The position numbers and the translations under genes are program-made. A stretch of DNA of 64,000 nucleotides from Turneriella sp. (GTDB lineage Bacteria; Spirochaetota; Leptospiria; Turneriellales; Turneriellaceae), in the NCBI GenBank assembly GCA_019186965.1, contig JABARV010000023.1, positions 1 to 64,000 on the forward strand. The letters are read 5' to 3'. The notes beneath the pieces were generated by a model. The model worked only from the letters and a program-made list of their open reading frames with translations, was not told where the DNA came from and made no database searches. Shown one piece after another: positions 59,292-64,000 of the stretch; the stretch's first letter is position 1; each line of letters starts with the position of its first letter.

Positions 59292-61301
59292 AAACAGAGC
59301 AAGCATCGCCTCTATACTAAGGAGGGGAATGCGACAAGCGATCAGGCGTGGATATTCCGTACATACGGTGGGCACTCCAATGCGCGGGCAACAAACGAGC
59401 TTTACCGAAGTGGCCTTGAGCGTGGCCAAACTGGTCTTTCAATTGCATTCGATTTAGCAACCCAGTGTGGGTATGACTCCGACCATACCATGGCGCGTCC
59501 CGAAGTGGGTAAAGTGGGAGTGCCCATCAACTCGCTTGTGGACTTCCGCATTCTTTTCGATAAAATCCCTCTCGAGAAAATGAACACCTCGATGACCATC
59601 AACGGTTCGGCGATGTGGTTACTTTCGCTTTATATTGCTTTAGCTGAAGAACGCGGAGTTGATCCAAAACTTTTGCAAGGTACAACGCAGAACGACATCA
59701 TCAAAGAGTATCTTGCGCGTGGAACGTATATTTTCCCCCCCGAGGCATCGGTGCGTCTCATTGTCGATATGTACGAGTACTGTGTGCGGCATATTCCCAA
59801 ATGGAATCCATCCAACATTTGTTCGTACCACCTCCAAGAAGCAGGCGCCACTCCTGTCCAAGAACTTTCTTTTGCTTTGGTGACGGCGATTGCGATTTTA
59901 GATGCGATAAAAGAACGTAATTGCTTTTCTGAAGAAGAGTTCGAGCAGGCTGTTGGCCGCATTTCCTTTTTTGTAAATTCGGGAATGCGTTTTATTGAAG
60001 AGATGTGCAAAATGCGTGCATTTGGTGAAATGTGGGAGACAATTACTAAAGACCGTTATGGTGTGAAGAACGAGAAATTCCGTCGTTTCCGCTATGGTGT
60101 CCAAGTGAACTCGTTGGGACTCACCGAAGAGCAACCCGAAAACAACGCATGGCGTATTCTTATAGAAGCTTTGGGAGTGACCCTGTCGCGTGACGCACGT
60201 TGCCGTGCTTTGCAACTACCTGCGTGGAACGAAGCACTTTCGCTTCCGCGCCCGTGGGACCAGCAGTGGGCGCTTCGGATGCAGCAGGTGTTGGCGTACG
60301 AAACAGATTTACTCGAGTATCCCGATATTTTTGACGGTTCGCCTGTAATTGAATCCAAAGTAAGGTCATTGGTCGAAGAGGCAAAAGCCGAAATAGAGAA
60401 AGTACTTTCACAAGGGGGAGCTATCGATGCGATTAAATCGGGTTATATGAAATCGCAACTTGTAAAAAGCCAAGCCGAACGGATGAGCCGCATTATGACG
60501 GGTGATCTCAAAATTATTGGACGCAATATTTTTACCGACGGATTGCCTTCTCCACTTTTGGGCGGTGACGATGCGGGTATTTTTAAAGTAGAGCAAGATG
60601 CCGCGCACGAAACGTTAAAAGCATTGCAGGAAGTGCGTGCAACGCGTAACCAAGCAGATGTTGAAAAGGCTCTCGCTGCTCTTGCTGCCGATGCGAAAGC
60701 AAACAAGAATTTAATGCCTGCGTCAATACAGTGCGCAAAGGCGCTTGCCACGACAGGCGAATGGGCAAATACGTTACGTAAAGTGTTTGGCGAATATAGG
60801 CCGCTTACGGGAGTAGAAGGGCAGCGTCTGTCTCTTACAGACGAAAAAGTAACTTTAGTGCGTAAGAAGGTAGAAGCGTTTAAAGAGAAGCATGGGCATA
60901 GGCCGCGTATCGTTTTAGGCAAACCTGGCCTCGACGGGCATTCCAACGGCGCAGAAATGGTTGCTGTGGCTGCACGGCATGTGGGTTTTGACGTTATCTA
61001 TTCGGGAATCCGCCTAACGCCAGAAGAAATTGCGCAAGCCGCAGTTGAGGAAAATGCGGACCTTCTGGCTGTTTCAATTTTATCGGGGAGCCATATTGAA
61101 CTTGTGGAACAATTGATGCAGCAACTTAAAAAACATAAAGCAGAAAAAGAAATTCCAGTTGTCGTCGGTGGAATTATCCCCGAGTCTGATTTTCAGAAAC
61201 TTAAGAGTATAGGTGTACAGCATATTTTTACACCAAAAGATTACGACCTTATCGCAATTATGGAAAAGAACTTGGAAGTAGCAGAAAAGTTTGCAGTGTA
61301 A
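59286..61301 (+). CDS. ecm: Ethylmalonyl-CoA mutase-type adenosylcobalamin enzyme (MeaA family)
   Basis: A 671-residue single-chain acyl-CoA mutase. The catalytic barrel has the substrate region TYGGHSNARATNELYRSGL and QTGLSIAFDLATQCG; the late barrel stretch FRYGVQVNSLGLTEEQPENN and LPRPWDQQWALRMQQVLAYE is characteristic of MeaA/ethylmalonyl-CoA mutase rather than methylmalonyl-CoA mutase. The C-terminal B12 domain has the lower-ligand motif GLDGHSNGAEM (DxHxxG) and SILSGSHIELV. Family members serve C2 assimilation by the ethylmalonyl-CoA pathway; other pathway genes are not in this window. Start ATG 59286 sits in an AGCTATGG copy. The substrate is inferred from similarity. Confidence 0.88.
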   Translation: MEKQSKHRLYTKEGNATSDQAWIFRTYGGHSNARATNELYRSGLERGQTGLSIAFDLATQCGYDSDHTMARPEVGKVGVPINSLVDFRILFDKIPLEKMNTSMTINGSAMWLLSLYIALAEERGVDPKLLQGTTQNDIIKEYLARGTYIFPPEASVRLIVDMYEYCVRHIPKWNPSNICSYHLQEAGATPVQELSFALVTAIAILDAIKERNCFSEEEFEQAVGRISFFVNSGMRFIEEMCKMRAFGEMWETITKDRYGVKNEKFRRFRYGVQVNSLGLTEEQPENNAWRILIEALGVTLSRDARCRALQLPAWNEALSLPRPWDQQWALRMQQVLAYETDLLEYPDIFDGSPVIESKVRSLVEEAKAEIEKVLSQGGAIDAIKSGYMKSQLVKSQAERMSRIMTGDLKIIGRNIFTDGLPSPLLGGDDAGIFKVEQDAAHETLKALQEVRATRNQADVEKALAALAADAKANKNLMPASIQCAKALATTGEWANTLRKVFGEYRPLTGVEGQRLSLTDEKVTLVRKKVEAFKEKHGHRPRIVLGKPGLDGHSNGAEMVAVAARHVGFDVIYSGIRLTPEEIAQAAVEENADLLAVSILSGSHIELVEQLMQQLKKHKAEKEIPVVVGGIIPESDFQKLKSIGVQHIFTPKDYDLIAIMEKNLEVAEKFAV

Positions 61302-61371
61302 AAAAAAGAAGTATACAGGTTAAAACTTGTAAAGGAAAGTTAATTTAAAGAAAGTATTGCTAAAACAAGTT

Positions 61372-63648
61372 ATGGTAAAAAAAAAGACCCCTAAATCGTT
61401 ATTTATCCTCTATGTGCAGTTTATCCAAAAGGTGTCTTTCGGTGGAGCTTTGGTGTTGCTTTCGCTACCTTTAATTCCCCTTGTGAATTCGTACGCATAT
61501 TTTTTTCTTCAAGGTATAGAAAGCGAAGTTCTTAGTAAAATTTACCAACCAGAATCTATTGCTTTTCGTTTTGCAATTTGGATTGCTCTCTTCTTTTTTT
61601 TAATTTTTGGCGGTGCTTTTCATCGCCTGGGTATTCCGTCTATTCTGTCTTCTATACGCCGGCTTGAAACATCGGTGCGCGGTTTTTCGAATGATTATAC
61701 AGTTGAAGAATTACGCCGAATTTTACTTTTGTTCTCACGAATACCGAGAGATTTTACTTTACTCACCTTGGGTATTTATACGCTTCAATTACTAATTGTG
61801 TATGGGTATGGGTTTTATGTTAGAGGAAACGCCACAGACGTTAAACTTTTTTATATTCCCAATGTTGTAACTTATGTAATGCTCGCAGGCCTTGTTTTTT
61901 CTTTCGTTGAGTTTTTATGCGGCTCACTACGTGTACGCGTTAAGCGTAGTTTGTTACTTTTAGGGGAAAGCGCAAACGATGTAGTGCCTTCCAAGAAATT
62001 AAGTTCGGGAAATTTATTTTTTATATTTTTTGTCGGCGGTATTTCAACGTTTTCGTTGATCGCTTTTTTACGTTTTAGGCACGATACTGTTTTGTGGCCT
62101 GCAATAGGTGTTTCCATAGTGACATTTGTTATCTGCGGAATTTTGCTTACAATTTATTTATACTCTTGGAAATTCTCTATATTGCAAATTGTCGAAGCGA
62201 CGCGAGACGTTGCCTCTGGCGGTCGCGGGATGTTGCCTATTTTTTCTAATTCGCGTGAGTTAACTAACCTTGCTATTAATTTTGATGCGGCAACGCACGA
62301 GATCCATTCTATACGCAACTACCTTAACGAACTGGTTGATGAAAAAACTCGTAAAGTTACAGACGCCTATAACGAACTTAAAGCGCTTAAATCACGCCAA
62401 GACGGAGATTACTACCTTACTGCAAACCTTATCGACTCGCTCAACGAAGTGCGCCCCGATAGCGCAAATGTTCTTGTAGAAACTTTCGCGAAGCAGTTTA
62501 AAACTTTTGAGTTTATGGAGCACAGCCACGAAATCGGCGGAGACATGAACTGTGCGTATGCGTTGAACCTACACGGAGAAAAATATACTCTTGTTGTGAA
62601 TGCCGATGCAATGGGTAAATCACTCCAAGGAGCAAGCGGCGTTCTTGTCTTGGGTACCGCTTTCCGGTCGCTTCTTGAAAGAACGCGTATCACCGAAGAG
62701 TTGCGCAACATGTCGCCGGAAAGATGGCTTAAAAATGCATTTCTCGAATTCCATCGCCTTTTTTCGAGTTTTAACGGTTCAATGATGGTATCGATGGTAT
62801 GCCTTCTTGTACACGATAAATCTGGTTTTACTGTGATGATAAATGCAGAGCATCCCCCTGGAATTTTATTGCGCGAAGGGCGTAGCGAGTATATTTCGGG
62901 ACACGAGGGGCTACGCAAGTTGGGTAACACTGCGGTTAAAGGACGTTTGTGGGTTGATACTTTTGTATTTAAGCCGAATGATATTATTATTTTAGGTTCT
63001 GATGGCCGTGACGATGTAATAATTGGGTATGACGAAACAGGCCAACCTATTATCAACCAAGATGAAGGGCGTATTTTGACGATAGTTAGGCTTGCGGAAG
63101 GGGATTTAACGCGGATATACCAAAACTTAAAAAAAATGGGAGAGATTGTCGATGACGTCTCCCTTGTGCGTATCAAATTTCATAAAGAGCATGATGCAGT
63201 TGATAATTCTGCTGTCGAACTTATTTGGAAAAAATACTACACAGAAAAAAGCATTGATGCTAAGCTTGAGTGCCTAAGAGAGATTTTACGGCTTGATTTA
63301 AATAACTCGAAGGCATGGAAGACATTACTACTATTCCACCTTAGGGCAGAAAATCTTGTCGATGCCGCGCAGGTAGGTGAAACTCTTGTACGGCTAACCC
63401 CGCAAAGGGATAGCCTTCTTTTTGTAACAGGGCTTTTAGCGTATCGAAACGGCGATTACGATAAAGCACTGTACTATATCGATCGCTTAACCTTACGGAA
63501 TTGGTATAGGGAAGATTACCTTATACTACTTGGTAAAATTTACGAATCTAAAAACGACGCACGGGGAATGCGTGAAGCGGGACTACTTCTTACCGAGCTT
63601 GAGCCTTTACACGAATACGGAAAAAAATTACTAGAAACGAGCGTTTAA
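61372..63648 (+). CDS. Second membrane SpoIIE/PP2C phosphatase with C-terminal TPR
   Basis: A 758-residue protein. Residues 15-275 hold about six transmembrane segments, followed by a HAMP-like helix pair, a coiled coil (KVTDAYNELKALKSRQDGDY) and a SpoIIE-type PP2C domain at about 365-605 with EIGGDMNCAYALNL, ADAMGKSLQGASGVLVLG, EHPPGILL and GSDGRDDVI. The last 140 residues look like two to three TPR units (LRAENLVDAAQVGETLVRL, YRNGDYDKALYYIDRL). It should dephosphorylate a STAS-type substrate. A TTG at 61357 is an alternative start. It overlaps the convergent EpmA-like gene by 18 nt. Confidence 0.86.
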   Translation: MVKKKTPKSLFILYVQFIQKVSFGGALVLLSLPLIPLVNSYAYFFLQGIESEVLSKIYQPESIAFRFAIWIALFFFLIFGGAFHRLGIPSILSSIRRLETSVRGFSNDYTVEELRRILLLFSRIPRDFTLLTLGIYTLQLLIVYGYGFYVRGNATDVKLFYIPNVVTYVMLAGLVFSFVEFLCGSLRVRVKRSLLLLGESANDVVPSKKLSSGNLFFIFFVGGISTFSLIAFLRFRHDTVLWPAIGVSIVTFVICGILLTIYLYSWKFSILQIVEATRDVASGGRGMLPIFSNSRELTNLAINFDAATHEIHSIRNYLNELVDEKTRKVTDAYNELKALKSRQDGDYYLTANLIDSLNEVRPDSANVLVETFAKQFKTFEFMEHSHEIGGDMNCAYALNLHGEKYTLVVNADAMGKSLQGASGVLVLGTAFRSLLERTRITEELRNMSPERWLKNAFLEFHRLFSSFNGSMMVSMVCLLVHDKSGFTVMINAEHPPGILLREGRSEYISGHEGLRKLGNTAVKGRLWVDTFVFKPNDIIILGSDGRDDVIIGYDETGQPIINQDEGRILTIVRLAEGDLTRIYQNLKKMGEIVDDVSLVRIKFHKEHDAVDNSAVELIWKKYYTEKSIDAKLECLREILRLDLNNSKAWKTLLLFHLRAENLVDAAQVGETLVRLTPQRDSLLFVTGLLAYRNGDYDKALYYIDRLTLRNWYREDYLILLGKIYESKNDARGMREAGLLLTELEPLHEYGKKLLETSV

Positions 63649-64000
63649 AAAATCGGAAGCGTTAAATTTTCCATAAAGCGCCATAAGTACTCTTTCTAAA
63701 CCAACAGCAATTCCAGATACCGAACGCATCGTTGGAAGTATAGTAAGAAGTTCTTCATCAATGGGATGGATACCAACCCCACGCAATATACGTATTTCAT
63801 TATAGCGTATCCATCTATCGCGTGCAACATCTTCACGCCACTCTTCGAGGTAGCCGTTAGCAAGCTCTAACCCTTGCCAGTAAATTTCGCCACGGCATGC
63901 AATACCATTTTCAGTAAAAGCTAATGCTCCCAAGTATTCGGGAAAATCAACTACCGCAACGAGTCCACTTTTGCTGCGCAATTGCGGCAAAATAAATTCA
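63631..64000 (-). CDS. epmA: 3' part of an EpmA/GenX-like lysyl-tRNA synthetase paralogue
   Basis: The C-terminal part of a class II aminoacyl-tRNA synthetase core, open to the right window edge, so the start is missing. Visible are the motif 2-3 region GEIYWQGLELANGYLEEW, then GIHPIDEELL and the class II motif 3 SGIAVGLERVLMALYG. ELANGY in place of the ElnD-type stretch and the absence of extra domains fit the EpmA/PoxA/GenX family, which lysylates elongation factor P, better than LysS. The partner epmB is not in view. It overlaps the 3' end of the SpoIIE gene by 18 nt. Confidence 0.78.
   Translation of the reverse strand, partial: EFILPQLRSKSGLVAVVDFPEYLGALAFTENGIACRGEIYWQGLELANGYLEEWREDVARDRWIRYNEIRILRGVGIHPIDEELLTILPTMRSVSGIAVGLERVLMALYGKFNASDFLNARF

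Overview
The window looks like a chromosome segment of a diderm spirochaete near the Leptospirales (Leptospira, Leptonema, Turneriella). This is an inference from gene content: a plastid-class ferredoxin-NADP reductase of the Leptospira type, a TatT-like lipoprotein, two SpoIIE/PP2C phosphatases with a STAS/HATPase partner-switching set, GGDEF proteins, and many small lipoproteins with spirochaete-style lipoboxes. Base composition looks low-to-mid 40s percent GC by eye (not counted). Genes are tightly packed on both strands with many 1-20 nt overlaps. I see no rRNA, tRNA, CRISPR array, transposase or phage genes. Only one gap approaches 300 bp, the region before the first gene.

Layout. 1-300: 5' end of a leftward gene, then an intergenic array of AGCTATGG palindromes. 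300-8233: midasin-like AAA/VWA protein, PAP2 phosphatase, SplB-like radical SAM enzyme, ManA, AidB-like acyl-CoA dehydrogenase. 8246-16856: mostly exported proteins, including a YidD with a signal peptide next to a TPR protein, a 209-bp MITE, and a PLD/lamin-tail lipoprotein. 16968-29910: SDR and acetoacetyl-CoA synthetase-like ligase, mraY, glmM, Nudix, gpsA, a DsbD-like protein, an exported spermidine-synthase-like protein, cobalamin adenosyltransferase, pyruvate kinase. 29920-34152: STAS, HATPase and SpoIIE partner-switching genes. 34149-44947, leftward: RND pump, HAD phosphatase, a CHAT-like protein with a TPR partner and ispH, small envelope proteins and two diguanylate-cyclase-type proteins. 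45073-59205: ileS, FmdB, FNR, TatT, MDR oxidoreductase, guaA, DUF192, hflX, an ankyrin lipoprotein with three small lipoproteins, an outer-membrane-like protein and an orphan trpA. 59286-64000: ethylmalonyl-CoA mutase-type B12 enzyme, second SpoIIE protein, 3' part of an EpmA/GenX-like synthetase.

The genes combine peptidoglycan precursor supply (glmM, mraY), B12-dependent acyl-CoA metabolism (ecm with its cofactor enzyme pduO, plus acyl-CoA enzymes), envelope lipoproteins and signalling.

The most unusual signals are short repeats that have entered genes. Two conserved protein genes, the midasin-like gene and ileS, each carry an in-frame triplet of near-identical 57-bp or 54-bp units with internal inverted repeats, at positions where homologues have short loops. 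This resembles Rickettsia palindromic elements, but the sequences and tandem form are different. A second, shorter element (core CCATAGCTATGGAAATCCG) recurs in an intergenic array, over start codons and inside genes, always read as AMEI when coding. With the MITE and a triple GCTACCAACTGGTA repeat, this points to a genome seeded by several small palindromic elements.
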